A DNA stretch of 64,000 bases from Bacillota bacterium (GCA_023511455.1 JAIMBJ010000006.1:106739-170738); one strand, 5' to 3'. Counted from the first letter of the stretch, positions 17,929 to 28,855 are shown. Made by a program: numbers and translations. Notes: generated from the sequence alone by a model not told the origin.

Positions 17929-19572
17929 CTAGCAATGTCTGTTTTTGTCCAAAACCGTGCCTGCCCTTACGCCGGTAGGCACGCCATGTTCCAGTGCCGT
18001 TTTGCCCGCGACGAACACATATTCGATGCCCGCGGGTATCTGATGCGGCTCATCAAAGGTAGCGCGGTCGGCGACGGTGAGGGGGTGGAACACGGTGATG
18101 TCCGCCACTGTGCCCTCGCGCAGCACGCCGCGATCTCGCAACCCCAGCCTCTGGGCGGGCAAGCCGGTCATCTTGTACACCGCCTCCTGTAGAGTGAGAA
18201 GGCGCAATTCGCGGGTATACCGCCCGAGCACGCGCGGGAAGGTTCCGTAATTGCGGGGATGCACCCGGTCTACGGACATCTTACCGAGCGGTGCGGTGGC
18301 GATGGCGTCCGAACCAATCATGGTCAATGGATGGCGTAACACGGTCTGCACGTCCTGCTCGCTGAGGGTGAAGCGCGCTGCGCTGACGAAGGTATGTTCT
18401 TCAATCAGAATGTCGAGCACGCAGTCCAGCGGATGGCAACCACGCTCGCGGGCGATTTGGGCGATGCTGTGTCCCTGCAGGTCGCGATGATTCCTCGCAA
18501 CGGCAATCACCACGCGGTGCCAGTGCGTCTCGTGTTCCCAGTCGGGGTGCAGGGTAAGGATTTCCGCCTTAATTTGCTCGCGGATGCCAGGGGACTGCAG
18601 GCGCGTCACGATGGCGTCAGGCCCGCCTTCGGTCGCCCAGTCGGGCAGGATGCCGGTAAGCAGGGAGGTGAGGTAGGCATCGTAGGGATACTCGTCGAGC
18701 ATGACATCTAGCCCGCGGGCGCGCGCCTCTTCCACCATTTGCAGGGTGCGTTGTACCAGCCCCCAATTACGCTCGCCGTCGGCCTTATGGTGGGAGAGCT
18801 GCACGGGGATGCCCGCCTCCTCACCGATAAGCAATGCCTCCTGCACCGCCTCAAGCAGGTGGTCTGCCTCGTCGCGCAGGTGGGTGGAGTAGAAAAGCCC
18901 GAATCGCGCTGCCGTCTTTGCCAGCGCGATAATCTCCTCGGTTTGGGCATAGGAGCCCGGAGCGTACTCGAGCCCGGTGGAGAAGCCCCACACGCCGTCT
19001 TCCACAGCCTGTTCGATAAGTGCCTGCATACGGCGCAGCTCGTCGGAGGTGGGCGGTCGGCGCTCCATGCACATCACCCGCTTGCGCAAGGTGCCGTGAG
19101 CGACTTGGGGGATGATATTGGTGGCGGTTCCGGTTTCTAGAACGCGCTCATGGAAACGCGCCAGCCTGCCTTGCCAGGTCACGCGGATGCCGTAGGGTGC
19201 AAGCCAGCGTCGCTCATAGGCGAAAATAGGTTCGTCGGTGATGAGCCCCATCGCGATGCCGCAGTTGCCGACCACCTGCGTGGTGATGCCCTGCACGAGG
19301 GCGGAGGTCTGCTGGGGGTTATAGAGCAGGCTGATGTCGGAGTGGGTGTGGATGTCGATAAAGCCGGGTGCGACGCAAAGCCCGGCGACCTCCAGCACAC
19401 AATGTGCCTGCGCCTCGCGCAGGTCGCCGATGGCAGCAATGCGCTCGCCCACGATGCCCACATCTGCGGCGACAGGAGGCGCGCCTGTCCCGTCCACCAC
19501 CGTACCGCCGCGCAGTATCAGGTCAAAGCAATGTGATTGGTTCCGGTTCACGCTTTCACCATCCGTTCGCAT
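17929..19572 (-). CDS. N-acyl-D-amino-acid deacylase (D-aminoacylase) family amidohydrolase
   Basis: A 547-residue metal-dependent amidohydrolase. Seen: [18 protein letters not shown] at the start, the metal motif [14 protein letters not shown], then [10 protein letters not shown] with the conserved Cys, [37 protein letters not shown] and [12 protein letters not shown] with the catalytic Asp. It removes acyl groups from D-amino acids or related dipeptides, probably in cell-wall or peptide recycling. The frame is open to 19755; ATG 19572 is the likely start, but a TACAAT box only 4 nt upstream of it leaves GTG 19551 as an alternative. Confidence 0.88.
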   Translation of the reverse strand: MRTDGESVNRNQSHCFDLILRGGTVVDGTGAPPVAADVGIVGERIAAIGDLREAQAHCVLEVAGLCVAPGFIDIHTHSDISLLYNPQQTSALVQGITTQVVGNCGIAMGLITDEPIFAYERRWLAPYGIRVTWQGRLARFHERVLETGTATNIIPQVAHGTLRKRVMCMERRPPTSDELRRMQALIEQAVEDGVWGFSTGLEYAPGSYAQTEEIIALAKTAARFGLFYSTHLRDEADHLLEAVQEALLIGEEAGIPVQLSHHKADGERNWGLVQRTLQMVEEARARGLDVMLDEYPYDAYLTSLLTGILPDWATEGGPDAIVTRLQSPGIREQIKAEILTLHPDWEHETHWHRVVIAVARNHRDLQGHSIAQIARERGCHPLDCVLDILIEEHTFVSAARFTLSEQDVQTVLRHPLTMIGSDAIATAPLGKMSVDRVHPRNYGTFPRVLGRYTRELRLLTLQEAVYKMTGLPAQRLGLRDRGVLREGTVADITVFHPLTVADRATFDEPHQIPAGIEYVFVAGKTALEHGVPTGVRAGTVLDKNRHC

Positions 19573-19774
19573 AGTATTGTACCTGACGGCCGCCCGTTTT
19601 TGCGCCCCCGCCAAAAAGTATGGCACGTCGCGAAAGCTCTCGCCGAATGCAAAGCATGGGGGCGCGGCTTTACGGTGTGAGAGGCAAATGGCTGACGGTG
19701 CGAAAGGAACGGGCTGCCTGCATCCCGAAACCTTCAGTCGCTGATTGTCTTTCACTGGGGAGGTGGCTGCCGAA

Positions 19775-19969
19775 ATGGATCAACGCCTGTCGCTTATCTT
19801 TGCCCGCAGGAGCATTCGTCTGTATACATCCGAGCCGGTTGGTGAGGCGGAGGTGCACGCGCTGCTGGAAGCGGGGATGGCGGCTCCCTCTGCACGCAAT
19901 GCCAGACCATGGCATTTCGTTGTGGTGCGCGAGCGTGAGCGTTTACGCCAGCTCGGGGGAGACGCTTGA
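19775..19969 (+). pseudogene. truncated nitroreductase family fragment
   Basis: Only 64 residues (MDQRLSLIFARRSIRLYTSE ... SARNARPWHFVVV ... RLRQLGGDA) matching the N-terminal FMN-binding part of nitroreductases (RRSIR and APSARNAQPW-like motifs). Complete proteins are about 165-200 residues. The frame stops at 19967-19969, exactly in the -35 region of the secDF promoter. A proper ribosome binding site (GGGAGGT) precedes ATG 19775, so the 5' part is intact and the 3' part is lost by deletion or rearrangement. Confidence 0.7.
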
Positions 19970-19994
19970 CGCTCTCCCCGCGATTTTGTATAAT
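19966..19994 (+). promoter_or_regulatory. secDF: secDF promoter
   Basis: TTGACG at 19966-19971 and TATAAT at 19989-19994 with an exact 17 bp spacer. The -35 overlaps the stop codon of the nitroreductase fragment. The TTG start is 47 bp beyond the -10. Confidence 0.8.
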
Positions 19995-20041
19995 TCCGAT
20001 AGGTTCGTTTGTATTCTGAACAGGTCTGGAGGTTTTCCGCT

Positions 20042-22480
20042 TTGGATACAAATACCCGCTGGTGGATTGTGATAATTCTGGTGACGCTGGTGTCTGCGTG
20101 GGTGGTTATCTTTCAACCGCTCACGACAGGGCGAGGCAAAGAGCCTTTCAAACTGGGACTGGACCTCAAAGGTGGCGTGCGTGTGGTATTGCGCGCGCAG
20201 GTGGAGAAGCTTCCTCCCGACAAACAACGCGAATGGCGCCCCGAAAACATGGCTTCCGTAGTGGACATCGTGGAGCGGCGGGTGAACCGCCTCGGCGTGA
20301 CGGAGTCGGTGGTGGCGCGTCAGGGGCAGGACCGCATTCTGGTGGAGTTGCCGGGAGTGGTCAATGAGCAGGAAGCACTGCGGTTGATACAGACCACCGC
20401 CCAGCTGGAGTTCTGGTACCTGCCGTCGGTGCAGAACGAGCGCAATCCCATGGCGCGTTACCGCATCGAGCAGAGGCAAGAAGGCGGTCGGGAAATCAAC
20501 GTGGTTTACGACACGGTGCAGCAGAAAGACGTCGATATTACCGAGTTTCTGCAGGACCAGAAAGCGCGCGCTGCGGAGATGGGCGAGCAGAACCCCGTTG
20601 TTACCGGTGCGGACCTCAAGCCGAACTGTAAACTGGTGTATGATCAGGTAGGTCGGCCACAGGTGGCTTTCGAATTCAACGCGGAGGGGGCGCGTCGCTT
20701 TGGTGACTTCACGCGCAAGCATGTGGGCGAGATATTAGCCATCGTGCTGGATAACCGCATTATCTCCGCACCACGCATTAACGAAGCCATTCTGGGCGGA
20801 AAGGGCGTTATCGAGGGCGGCTTCAGCGCAACGGAAGCGGCGGAGCTGGCAACCCTGTTGAACTCCGGTGCTTTGCCCGTGCCATTGGAGATTATCCAGA
20901 TCGCCAAAGTGGGCGCGACGCTGGGTAAGGAGTCGGTGCGCCAGAGCCTGTGGGCAGGCGTGGTCGGTTTAGGGTTGGTTCTGCTGTTCATGGTGGGCTA
21001 CTACCTGCTGCCGGGCGTGCTATCGGCGGTTGCGTTGGGTCTGTATACCCTTTATTCTTTGGCGGCGTACAAACTGCTGGGTGTGGTGTTTACCGTGCCC
21101 GGTATCACCGCGTTTATCCTGTCCATCGGCATGGCAGTCGACGCCAACATCCTGATTTTTGAACGGATGAAGGAGGAGTTGCGCTCAGGCAAGACGTTGA
21201 AGGCAGCTATCGACGATGGCTTCAAACGCGCCTTCACGGCTATCTTTGACTCGAATGTGTGTACCATCATTACCAGCCTCATCCTGTTCGCGCTGGGCAC
21301 GGGCGCGGTGAAGGGCTTTGCGTTGATGCTGATGATTGGTGTGGCGATCAGTATGTTTACCGCCATCACCGTCACGCGCACGATGCTGTGGACGCTGGTA
21401 AGCATGGGCGTTGGCAACAACCCGCGCCTGTTCGGACTGGGGCGACAGTGGCAGACGCACATCGACATCGTTGGTAAGAAAAAGATATGGTTCGCCCTGA
21501 GCGGAGCTTTCATTGCGCTTGGTGTGCTGGCGTGGGCGATCGATGGCTTGAAGCTGGGTGTCGACTTTGCAGGAGGCTCGGAACTGCAGCTGCGCTTCGA
21601 GAACCCTGTCACGGTGCGTCAAGTACAAAGTGCGCTGGCGCAAGGGGGTTTTCGTGACGCCCGTGTGGTGGTTGGTGAAAATAATCTGGTGTTCATCCGC
21701 ACGAAAGAAATCACCCCCGAAGAGAAGGAGTCCATCAAGCGTTCCCTTGCCAGTCTGGGCAATCTCGAAGAGCAGAGTTTCACGCAGGTGGGTGGGATTG
21801 TCAGCAAGGAACAGACCCGCAAGGCGTTATGGGCAATTATCCTGTCGGAGGTGCTTATCCTCTTCTATCTGGCGGTGCGCTTCGCCATTGGCGGCATCCG
21901 CGAGGGATTCAAGTTTGGCGTGGCGGCGGTTATCGCGCTGATTCACGACGTGCTGGTGCTGGTGGGAGCGTTCGCGATTATGGGGCAGCTGCGAGGCTGG
22001 GAAGTGGATGCGCTATTCGTGACGGCGATGCTGACGCTTATCGGTTTCTCGGTTCACGATACCATCGTGGTCTTTGACCGCATCCGCGAGAACCTGCGTA
22101 ATCGCACTCGTGGCGAGACCTTTGCCGACATCGCGAACAAGAGCATTGTGCAGACACTGGCACGCTCGATTAACACCTCGCTCACGCTGATTCTGGTGTT
22201 AATCGCCCTGCTGTTTTTGGGCAGTCCAGTGGTGAAGCTGTTGACCATCGCCCTGCTCATCGGTGTCACCACCGGTACCTACTCGTCCATTTTCAATGCA
22301 GCTCCGGTGGTGACCTATTGGGAAGAGCTGGCAGAGAGACGCGGGTTGCGGGGGGCAGAGCCGCGTATTGCGCCCGCACAGCCTGCGGAGGCAACGGTCA
22401 AACGCGATGGCGCTCCCGAAGCAGGGGTAACCGCCGCAACCGGCAGCAAGCCGCGCCCCAAGCGCCGTCGCCGGGCGTAG
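20042..22480 (+). CDS. secDF: SecD-SecF fusion, preprotein translocase accessory subunit
   Basis: An 812-residue natural fusion of SecD and SecF. SecD part: a membrane helix, LGLDLKGGVRVVLRAQVE (D1 motif), FNAEGARRFGDFT, then SIGMAVDANILIFERMKEEL in the membrane part. SecF part: GVDFAGGSELQLRF, IGFSVHDTIVVFDRIRENLR and a basic C-terminal tail (KPRPKRRRRA). It uses the proton motive force to complete protein secretion with SecYEG. TTG 20042 is preferred because GGAGG sits nine bases upstream; an earlier TTG at 20009 lacks this. No yajC precedes it. First gene of secDF-recJ-rel-dtd. Confidence 0.95.
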   Translation: MDTNTRWWIVIILVTLVSAWVVIFQPLTTGRGKEPFKLGLDLKGGVRVVLRAQVEKLPPDKQREWRPENMASVVDIVERRVNRLGVTESVVARQGQDRILVELPGVVNEQEALRLIQTTAQLEFWYLPSVQNERNPMARYRIEQRQEGGREINVVYDTVQQKDVDITEFLQDQKARAAEMGEQNPVVTGADLKPNCKLVYDQVGRPQVAFEFNAEGARRFGDFTRKHVGEILAIVLDNRIISAPRINEAILGGKGVIEGGFSATEAAELATLLNSGALPVPLEIIQIAKVGATLGKESVRQSLWAGVVGLGLVLLFMVGYYLLPGVLSAVALGLYTLYSLAAYKLLGVVFTVPGITAFILSIGMAVDANILIFERMKEELRSGKTLKAAIDDGFKRAFTAIFDSNVCTIITSLILFALGTGAVKGFALMLMIGVAISMFTAITVTRTMLWTLVSMGVGNNPRLFGLGRQWQTHIDIVGKKKIWFALSGAFIALGVLAWAIDGLKLGVDFAGGSELQLRFENPVTVRQVQSALAQGGFRDARVVVGENNLVFIRTKEITPEEKESIKRSLASLGNLEEQSFTQVGGIVSKEQTRKALWAIILSEVLILFYLAVRFAIGGIREGFKFGVAAVIALIHDVLVLVGAFAIMGQLRGWEVDALFVTAMLTLIGFSVHDTIVVFDRIRENLRNRTRGETFADIANKSIVQTLARSINTSLTLILVLIALLFLGSPVVKLLTIALLIGVTTGTYSSIFNAAPVVTYWEELAERRGLRGAEPRIAPAQPAEATVKRDGAPEAGVTAATGSKPRPKRRRRA

Positions 22481-22488
22481 GTTTATCG

Positions 22489-22521
22489 GGAGCGGGCAGA
22501 GTCTGCCCGCTCCTTGTGTTT
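22489..22521 (+). terminator. intrinsic-type hairpin after secDF
   Basis: An 11-bp perfect stem (GGAGCGGGCAG / CTGCCCGCTCC) with a 3-nt loop at 22489-22513, followed by TTGTGTTT. It lies between secDF and recJ; partial readthrough is possible because recJ has no clear promoter of its own. Confidence 0.65.
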
Positions 22522-22550
22522 GTGATTGGGATGAGGAGTAGCTGCACGCA

Positions 22551-24284
22551 GTGAGAAACCAGGTAGGGCGAACACGCTGGATTGTTCAGTCAGGGGATAC
22601 GGAGAGTATCGCGCGACTCCAGCGAGAGGTGGGGGTCAGCGAAATACTGGCTCGCCTGCTGGTCAATCGGGGTATCACCGAGCCCGAGCAGGCAGAGCGA
22701 TTTTTGGACCCCGACTGGGATGACCTGCCGGATGCCTTCTTGCTTCCCGATGCGGAGGTCGCAGTCAACCGTATCCTTCAGGCAATAGAACGTAAAGAGC
22801 GGATTCTGGTGTACGGCGACTATGACGTGGATGGCGTCACCAGCGCCGCGCTGTGGTTCCATACGCTCAGCAAACTGCGTGCCCGCGTGCAGGCAAGGGT
22901 ACCGCACCGCAAGCGCGACGGCTACGACATCCGCGTGCCGGTGGTGGACGAGGCGTATCGGCAGGGTGTGAAGCTGATCCTGACCTGTGACTGCGGCATT
23001 CAGGCGCACGAGGTGGTGGAACACGCCCGCGACGTCGGCATCGATGTTATCATCACCGACCACCACGAACCGGGAGAGGAGGTTCCCCGTGCGCTGGCGG
23101 TCGTGAATCCTCATCTTCCTCATTCACGCTACCCCTTCCCGAACCTCAGTGGGGTGGGGGTCAGCTATCGTCTGGGCGAGGCGCTGGTGCGTGCGAAGGG
23201 GCTTTCACCGCAGAATTATCGTCAGTACTTCCTGGACCTTGCCACGCTGGGCACTATTGCGGACGTCATGCCCCTGATGGAAGAGAACAGGGTGTTTGCG
23301 TGGTACGGGTTGCCGTTCATCCCGCGCTCGAAGCGACCGGGTGTGCAGGCATTGCTGTCGGTGGCGCGTGTGCCTGCGGATAAGCCGGTGACCATGCGAC
23401 AGGTACAGTTTGCGCTGGCGCCGCGCATCAACGCGGTGGGGCGGCTGGACGACGCGGCAATCGCGCTGGAGCTGCTGACGACGGACGACCCACAACGAGC
23501 TTATCAGCTGGCGCAGGAGCTGGAAGAGCACAACTGGCGCAGGCGCAGCGAACAACAGCGTATTCTGGAACAGGCACTGGAGCAGGCGGCGCACCGCGAC
23601 ATCGCCCGCGAATGGGTGCTGGTGCTTGCCGGGGAAGAATGGGACAAGGGCGTTATTGGCATTGTGGCAAGCAAGGTGCTGGAACAGTATCACCGTCCCA
23701 CGGTGATGATTTCGCTCGACCCTGAATGCGGGGTAGGGCGTGGCTCTGCGCGCAGTATCCGTCCCTACGATATCTTTCGGGCGATAGAGGCGCGGCGCGA
23801 ACTGTTCATCGAGTGCGGCGGGCATACGCTGGCAGCCGGCTTCTCCATCCGAACGGAACATATCGAGGAGTTGCGCCAGCACCTGAACCAGCTTGCCCAC
23901 GTATGGATGTCGCCTGAGGACCTGCTGCCGCGACTGGACATTGACGCCGACATCGAGCCGGCTGAGGTAACCCCGGCACTGGTAGACGAGATAGCCCGAA
24001 TGGAACCGTTTGGGCACGGCAACCCCGAACCGATGTTCCTGAGCCGTGGATTGACGATTCTAGAGAAAAGGCGGGTGGGAGCCGATGGTTCTCACTGGAA
24101 GCTGGTCGTGCGGGGTGAGGCGTTGCCGCCCACGGATTGTATCGCGTTCGGTATGGGTGATTATGATGACCGCTTCGGGGTGGGGGACGAAGTAGACGTG
24201 GTGTACACGCCGCAATGGAACGAATTCAACGGGCGGCGCGAAATCCAGTGGCTCGTGCACGACATCCGGCTTAGCCAGGTATAA
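22551..24284 (+). CDS. recJ: single-stranded-DNA-specific exonuclease RecJ
   Basis: A 577-residue DHH-family 5'-3' exonuclease used in recombination and mismatch repair. Motif I VYGDYDVDGVTSAALW, motif II CDCGIQAHEVVEHARD, motif III VIITDHHEPGEEVPRALAVV (the DHH), then APRINAVGRLDDAAIALELL (DHHA1 region) and VGRGSARSIRPYDIF with CGGHTLAAGFSI. Length fits RecJ. Start at GTG 22551; a GAGGAG site lies 12 bases upstream. The gene is 32 bp before rel, with no break in strand direction. Confidence 0.95.
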   Translation: MRNQVGRTRWIVQSGDTESIARLQREVGVSEILARLLVNRGITEPEQAERFLDPDWDDLPDAFLLPDAEVAVNRILQAIERKERILVYGDYDVDGVTSAALWFHTLSKLRARVQARVPHRKRDGYDIRVPVVDEAYRQGVKLILTCDCGIQAHEVVEHARDVGIDVIITDHHEPGEEVPRALAVVNPHLPHSRYPFPNLSGVGVSYRLGEALVRAKGLSPQNYRQYFLDLATLGTIADVMPLMEENRVFAWYGLPFIPRSKRPGVQALLSVARVPADKPVTMRQVQFALAPRINAVGRLDDAAIALELLTTDDPQRAYQLAQELEEHNWRRRSEQQRILEQALEQAAHRDIAREWVLVLAGEEWDKGVIGIVASKVLEQYHRPTVMISLDPECGVGRGSARSIRPYDIFRAIEARRELFIECGGHTLAAGFSIRTEHIEELRQHLNQLAHVWMSPEDLLPRLDIDADIEPAEVTPALVDEIARMEPFGHGNPEPMFLSRGLTILEKRRVGADGSHWKLVVRGEALPPTDCIAFGMGDYDDRFGVGDEVDVVYTPQWNEFNGRREIQWLVHDIRLSQV

Positions 24285-24285
24285 T
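24280..24285 (+). promoter_or_regulatory. possible -10 box for rel
   Basis: TATAAT overlaps the recJ stop codon, 31 bp before the rel start. No -35 match was found at the usual distance and no TGn extension is present, so this is weak; it may only supplement readthrough from secDF. Confidence 0.3.
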
Positions 24286-24316
24286 AGAGTAAAATCGTTT
24301 CTCCCCGAGACCCGCA

Positions 24317-26587
24317 ATGACCCAGTCGGAGATGGAACATATCATCCATGATAGCAGCGTCGAGCTGCCAGAGGAACTTCTCGTGCTTCTGGACAGGGTG
24401 CGCGAGTATCTTCCTCAGGCGGACACCAGCAACATCGTACGCGCCTATCGGGTGGCGGAGTTCGGGCATCGCGGGCAGACGCGGAGGTCCGGGGAGCCCT
24501 ATATCACCCATCCACTGGCGGTAGCGGGCATCCTCGCCGAACTGGAAATGGACGTCGCTACCATTTCCGCAGGCTTGATGCACGACGTGGTCGAAGACAG
24601 CACCGATGAGAATGGCGGAACCCTGATTACGCTGGATAATATCCGCGAAGCGTTCGGTGAGGAGATAGCTCTGCTGGTGGACGGCGTGACCAAGTTGACC
24701 AGCTATCTGGACGTGGAGCGGGAGCTGGAAGAAACCTCCGATCAGGAGAAACGCAAGCGCAAGCGGGAGATTGTGCATACCGCTGCCAACCTGCGTAAGA
24801 TCTTCATTGCGATGTCGCGCGACCTGCGGGTGATGATTATCAAACTCGCAGACCGCCTGCACAATATGCGCACTCTCGATGCCCTCCCTCGCGAACGACA
24901 GATAAAAATCTCCAGCGAGACGTTGCAAATCCTCGCACCGATGGCGCACCGACTGGGTATCTGGCAGATTAAGTGGCAGCTGGAAGACCTCGCGTTCAAG
25001 TACCTGGAGCCGGAAAAGTACGCCGAACTCGCCGCGCGGGTGCAACGCACGCGCAAAGAGCGAGAGGAAGACATCAATGAAGCCATCTGCATACTCAAGG
25101 AACGACTGGAGAAAGAAAAGATACGCGCGGAAGTGCACGGCAGAGCCAAGCACCTCTACAGTATCTACCAGAAGATGCTGAAGGAGGAGATCGACCTCGA
25201 CCAGATTTACGACCTGCTGGCAATTCGGGTGATTGTGGATACCGTACCCGATTGCTACCACGCGCTGGGGGTGGTACACGACCTCTGGCTACCCATCCCG
25301 GGGCGGTTTGACGACTACATCGCCAAGCCCAAACCCAACATGTATCAGTCCCTGCATACAAAGGTCATCGGTCCACGCCAGCAACCGCTGGAGGTGCAGA
25401 TACGCACGTGGGAGATGCACCGTACTGCCGACTTCGGCATCGCCGCACACTGGCAATACAAGGAAGGCACGACCCCACAGGACCGGTTTGAACAGCGGAT
25501 GAGGATGCTGAGACAGCAGCTTTTTGAGTGGCAGGCGGACGGCAAAGACTCTGCCGAGTTTCTGCGTTCGGTGGTCGAATCGCTGTTTAACGACCAGGTG
25601 TTTGCGTTCACTCCCAAGGGAGATGTCATCGACCTCGTGGCGGGGTCGACCCCGGTGGATTTTGCGTATCGAGTGCACACCGATGTGGGAAACACCTGTG
25701 TGGGCGCGAAGGTAAACGGGCGCATTGTTCCGTTGAACTATCGTCTAAAAAACGGCGATATCGTGGAAATTATCACTCGCCCAAACGCCCGTCCCAGTCG
25801 TGACTGGCTGAACTTTGTCAAAACCCCTCATGCCCGTAGCAAAATCAAACAGTACTTCCGACGTCAGGCACACGCCGAAAACGTGGTACGTGGCAAAGAG
25901 TTGCTGGAGCGCGAAGCAGAGCGACTGGGCGCAGAGCCCAAAGTTGTCCTGCACGCTGAAGCGCTGGAAGAAGTGGCGAAGCAGCTGAACCTTCCAAACG
26001 CGGAGGAGGTGTATGCTGCTGTCGGAGACGGTCGGTACTCGGCGCAGGCAGTGTTGAACCGTCTCCTGCCCAGGATGCCGTTGCAACCGTCGTTGTTCGC
26101 CACCGGCAAGGTCATGGAAAGCGAGGCCCGCCTGTCGGTGGACGGAATTGACAACGTCATGATACGTCGTGCCAAATGCTGCACGCCACTGCCCGGCGAC
26201 GATATCATCGGTTACACCTCGCGTGGCAGGGGTATTACCCTGCATCGCCGTTCCTGCATCAACGTTCAGAACTACCTGCTGAAGGAGCCGGAACGGCTGG
26301 TGGCGGTGCGCTGGGAGGAGAAACAGGGCGCCTGTTACGCGGTTTCCCTGCACATCGAGGCGGCAGACCGCACCGGACTGCTTTCCGACATCTCCACGGT
26401 CTTTGGCGAATCGCGCACGAATATTACCGCCATACGCACCATGTCAAGGGCAGACGGAACGGCACATATTAACATCACCGTGGAGGTGCGCAGTGTGTCT
26501 CATCTGCACAGTTTGATGGACAGAGTACGTCGTATCAGCGACGTGCTGGACATTCGACGCACGGGCAGCCTGGGGGAGGCAGCCTGA
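24317..26587 (+). CDS. rel: bifunctional (p)ppGpp synthetase/hydrolase (Rel)
   Basis: A 756-residue long RSH enzyme controlling the stringent response. HD hydrolase domain: [20 protein letters not shown] with its His residues and HDVVEDS. Synthetase domain: [20 protein letters not shown] and [24 protein letters not shown] domain follows ([20 protein letters not shown]), then a zinc-finger-like [12 protein letters not shown] region and a C-terminal ACT domain ([20 protein letters not shown]). Both catalytic halves look intact. ATG 24317 follows a weak ribosome binding site. It shares one base with dtd. Confidence 0.96.
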   Translation: MTQSEMEHIIHDSSVELPEELLVLLDRVREYLPQADTSNIVRAYRVAEFGHRGQTRRSGEPYITHPLAVAGILAELEMDVATISAGLMHDVVEDSTDENGGTLITLDNIREAFGEEIALLVDGVTKLTSYLDVERELEETSDQEKRKRKREIVHTAANLRKIFIAMSRDLRVMIIKLADRLHNMRTLDALPRERQIKISSETLQILAPMAHRLGIWQIKWQLEDLAFKYLEPEKYAELAARVQRTRKEREEDINEAICILKERLEKEKIRAEVHGRAKHLYSIYQKMLKEEIDLDQIYDLLAIRVIVDTVPDCYHALGVVHDLWLPIPGRFDDYIAKPKPNMYQSLHTKVIGPRQQPLEVQIRTWEMHRTADFGIAAHWQYKEGTTPQDRFEQRMRMLRQQLFEWQADGKDSAEFLRSVVESLFNDQVFAFTPKGDVIDLVAGSTPVDFAYRVHTDVGNTCVGAKVNGRIVPLNYRLKNGDIVEIITRPNARPSRDWLNFVKTPHARSKIKQYFRRQAHAENVVRGKELLEREAERLGAEPKVVLHAEALEEVAKQLNLPNAEEVYAAVGDGRYSAQAVLNRLLPRMPLQPSLFATGKVMESEARLSVDGIDNVMIRRAKCCTPLPGDDIIGYTSRGRGITLHRRSCINVQNYLLKEPERLVAVRWEEKQGACYAVSLHIEAADRTGLLSDISTVFGESRTNITAIRTMSRADGTAHINITVEVRSVSHLHSLMDRVRRISDVLDIRRTGSLGEAA

Positions 26588-27036
26588 TGCGGGCAGTGTT
26601 GCAGCGGGTTTCTCGCGCTGAGGTCTCCGTGGACGGCGAGCGAGTGGCGTCTATTGGCAAGGGCTATGTGGTTTTGCTGGGCGTGACACACACCGACGAT
26701 GAGATTGACGCCCGCTACATCGCCGACAAAATCGCCTCCCTGCGCCTTTTTGAGGACGAGGCGGGCAAAATCAATCTGGGCATTACCGACATCGGGGGCG
26801 AGGTGCTGGTCGTGTCCCAGTTTACGCTGTATGCGGATTGCCGCAAAGGACGCCGTCCCAGCTTTACCGACGCCGCACCGCCGGAGTTGGCAGACAGGCT
26901 GTATCAGCGGGTAGCAGAGATTTTGCGGGAGGCAGGCTTGCCTGTGCAGACAGGCGTGTTCGGGGCGCACATGCAGGTTTCCCTCGTCAACGACGGTCCG
27001 GTGACCGTTCTACTGGATAGCCGGAAGGCATTCTGA
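26587..27036 (+). CDS. dtd: D-aminoacyl-tRNA deacylase
   Basis: A 149-residue protein that hydrolyses D-aminoacyl-tRNAs. The two family motifs are complete: [20 protein letters not shown] and the Gly-cisPro motif [19 protein letters not shown]. Its ATG shares the A of the rel stop (TGATG), the usual rel-dtd coupling. It ends 9 bp before the convergent bifunctional nuclease gene. Confidence 0.96.
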   Translation: MRAVLQRVSRAEVSVDGERVASIGKGYVVLLGVTHTDDEIDARYIADKIASLRLFEDEAGKINLGITDIGGEVLVVSQFTLYADCRKGRRPSFTDAAPPELADRLYQRVAEILREAGLPVQTGVFGAHMQVSLVNDGPVTVLLDSRKAF

Positions 27037-27045
27037 CCCTTTCGT

Positions 27046-27552
27046 CTACATTGCATCCGCTATCGATTCGAAGACCGGTTCCGCCACGTAGATAGGCGAG
27101 CGGGTCCGCAGAGCGAGCGCAATGGCGTCGCTGGGACGCGAGTCGATCTCGATGCTCTCCCCATTGCGCACGATGGTGATTTTGGCGTAGAAGGTGCTCT
27201 GCCACAGGTCGTCCACGATGATGCGCTCCACGCTGCCGCCCAACCGTTCGATAACGTTCTTAAGCAGGTCGTGCGTCATGGGGCGGTCGGGCACGTCGCC
27301 TTCCAGCGCCATCGAGATGGATAGCGCCTCGTATTTGCCAATCCATATCGGCACGCGGCGCCCGCGGTTGTCCTGCAACAGGACAAAGAATTGAGGGGGT
27401 ATGCCCGACTCCTGATGCTCGTACACACCCACTACCCGCACCTCTTTCTCATCCAGGCGCCGTGGCTCGATGCGGTCTAACTCGTCGAACTCGTCCGGCG
27501 GACCCTCGTCGTCCTGCCAGTCGTCGAACATGTCGCGGAAACGTTCGCTCAT
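27046..27552 (-). CDS. bifunctional nuclease family protein (DUF151)
   Basis: A 168-residue BFN/DUF151 protein. After an acidic N-terminus (DDWQDDEGPPDEFDELDRIE) the conserved domain reads VYEHQESGIPPQFFVLLQDN, RRVPIWIGKYEALSISMALE, RPMTHDLLKNVIERLGGSV and IDSRPSDAIALALRT. Members show DNase/RNase activity in some reports; the role here is not known. It lies 31 bp downstream of rho on the same strand. Confidence 0.9.
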   Translation of the reverse strand: MSERFRDMFDDWQDDEGPPDEFDELDRIEPRRLDEKEVRVVGVYEHQESGIPPQFFVLLQDNRGRRVPIWIGKYEALSISMALEGDVPDRPMTHDLLKNVIERLGGSVERIIVDDLWQSTFYAKITIVRNGESIEIDSRPSDAIALALRTRSPIYVAEPVFESIADAM

Positions 27553-27583
27553 GTGAATCCCCCCTCAGCTATCCGCGTGTCCA

Positions 27584-28855
27584 TCAGTCTGTGTCTTTAA
27601 TATTCTCGACCACCCGCAGGAACTCCTCGTTCGAGTTGGTATGAGAAAGCAGACCGATGAGCTGCTCGATTGCCTGCATGGGTTCCATCGAAGCCAGCAT
27701 CCGTCGCAGCTTCCACACGCGGCGCAGTTCCTCTTCGCTGAAGAGGAGTTCCTCGTGCCGGGTACCGGAGCGGTTGATATCGATAGCGGGGAAGATGCGT
27801 CGCTCCGCCAGCCCGCGATCCAGTACCAGTTCCATGTTACCCGTTCCCTTGAACTCTTCAAAGATAACGTCGTCCATGCGGCTGCCGGTGTCCACCAGCG
27901 CGGTCGCCAGTACGGTGAGGCTACCACCCTCTTCGATGTTACGCGCTGCCCCAAAGAACCGCTTCGGGCGATACAGTGCGGAAGGGTCCAATCCACCGGA
28001 TAGTGTGCGTCCACTGGGGTTGACAGTGAGGTTGGAAGCTCGCGACAGGCGGGTGAGGCTGTCCAGCAGAATCACCACGTCGCGTCTTGCCTCCACCAGC
28101 CGCTTTGCCATCTCCAGCACCATGTCCGCCACGCGCATGTGGTTTTCGGGCATCTCATCAAAGGTGGAGCTGACCACACGTCCCCTGACCGAGCGGCGGA
28201 TATCCGTCACCTCTTCGGGACGCTCGTCCACCAGCAGTACCAGCAGCACGATTTCGGGATGGTTGGTGGTGATGCTGTTGGCGATGGTCTTCAATAGAGT
28301 GGTCTTGCCAGCCTTGGGCGGCGACACTATCAGTCCGCGTTGCCCCTTCCCGATGGGCGCAATCAGGTCAATGAGTCGGGCGGAGATGTTTTTGCTGTCG
28401 GTCTCCATTCGGATGCGCTCCACCGGGTAGATGGGGGTCAGGTCGTCGAAGTGCGTGCGGTGACGGGCGTATTCAGGGTCCATTCCGTTGACCAGCTCCA
28501 CCCTCAGCAAGCCGTAGTACTTCTCGTTCTCTTTGGGCGGGCGCACCACGCCGGTAACGGTATCGCCTGTCTTCAACCCGAATCGCTTAATCTGGGTTTG
28601 CGAGACGTAGATATCACCGCTGCCGTCAGCGGCCAGGTTGATGTCTCGCCGGAGGAACCCCCATCCGTCGGACAGGATTTCCAGCACACCCTCTGCGACA
28701 ATTTGTCCGTTCGAGTCGGTGTGTGCCTGCAGGATGCGCTGAATCAGCTCCTGTTTGCGAATGTTGTCTTCTACTTCCAGGCCCCTTTCGCGGGCGATGG
28801 CATGTAGTTCTTCCAGCGACTTGCGGTCAAACTCCGCGAGGTCAATCGTTTCCAT
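27584..28855 (-). CDS. rho: transcription termination factor Rho
   Basis: A 423-residue RNA-dependent helicase that ends transcription. N-terminal Rho_N helices (ETIDLAEFDRKSLEELHAIA), CSD-like primary RNA-binding site (GWGFLRRDINLAADGSGDIY), Walker A GLIVSPPKAGKTTLLK, Walker B region VVILLDSLTRLSRAS and Arg finger area. Start ATG 28855 (METIDLAEF) is preferred over GTG 28867 because AAAGGTG is well spaced. It is preceded by a promoter and a leader of about 220 nt. Confidence 0.96.
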   Translation of the reverse strand: METIDLAEFDRKSLEELHAIARERGLEVEDNIRKQELIQRILQAHTDSNGQIVAEGVLEILSDGWGFLRRDINLAADGSGDIYVSQTQIKRFGLKTGDTVTGVVRPPKENEKYYGLLRVELVNGMDPEYARHRTHFDDLTPIYPVERIRMETDSKNISARLIDLIAPIGKGQRGLIVSPPKAGKTTLLKTIANSITTNHPEIVLLVLLVDERPEEVTDIRRSVRGRVVSSTFDEMPENHMRVADMVLEMAKRLVEARRDVVILLDSLTRLSRASNLTVNPSGRTLSGGLDPSALYRPKRFFGAARNIEEGGSLTVLATALVDTGSRMDDVIFEEFKGTGNMELVLDRGLAERRIFPAIDINRSGTRHEELLFSEEELRRVWKLRRMLASMEPMQAIEQLIGLLSHTNSNEEFLRVVENIKDTD

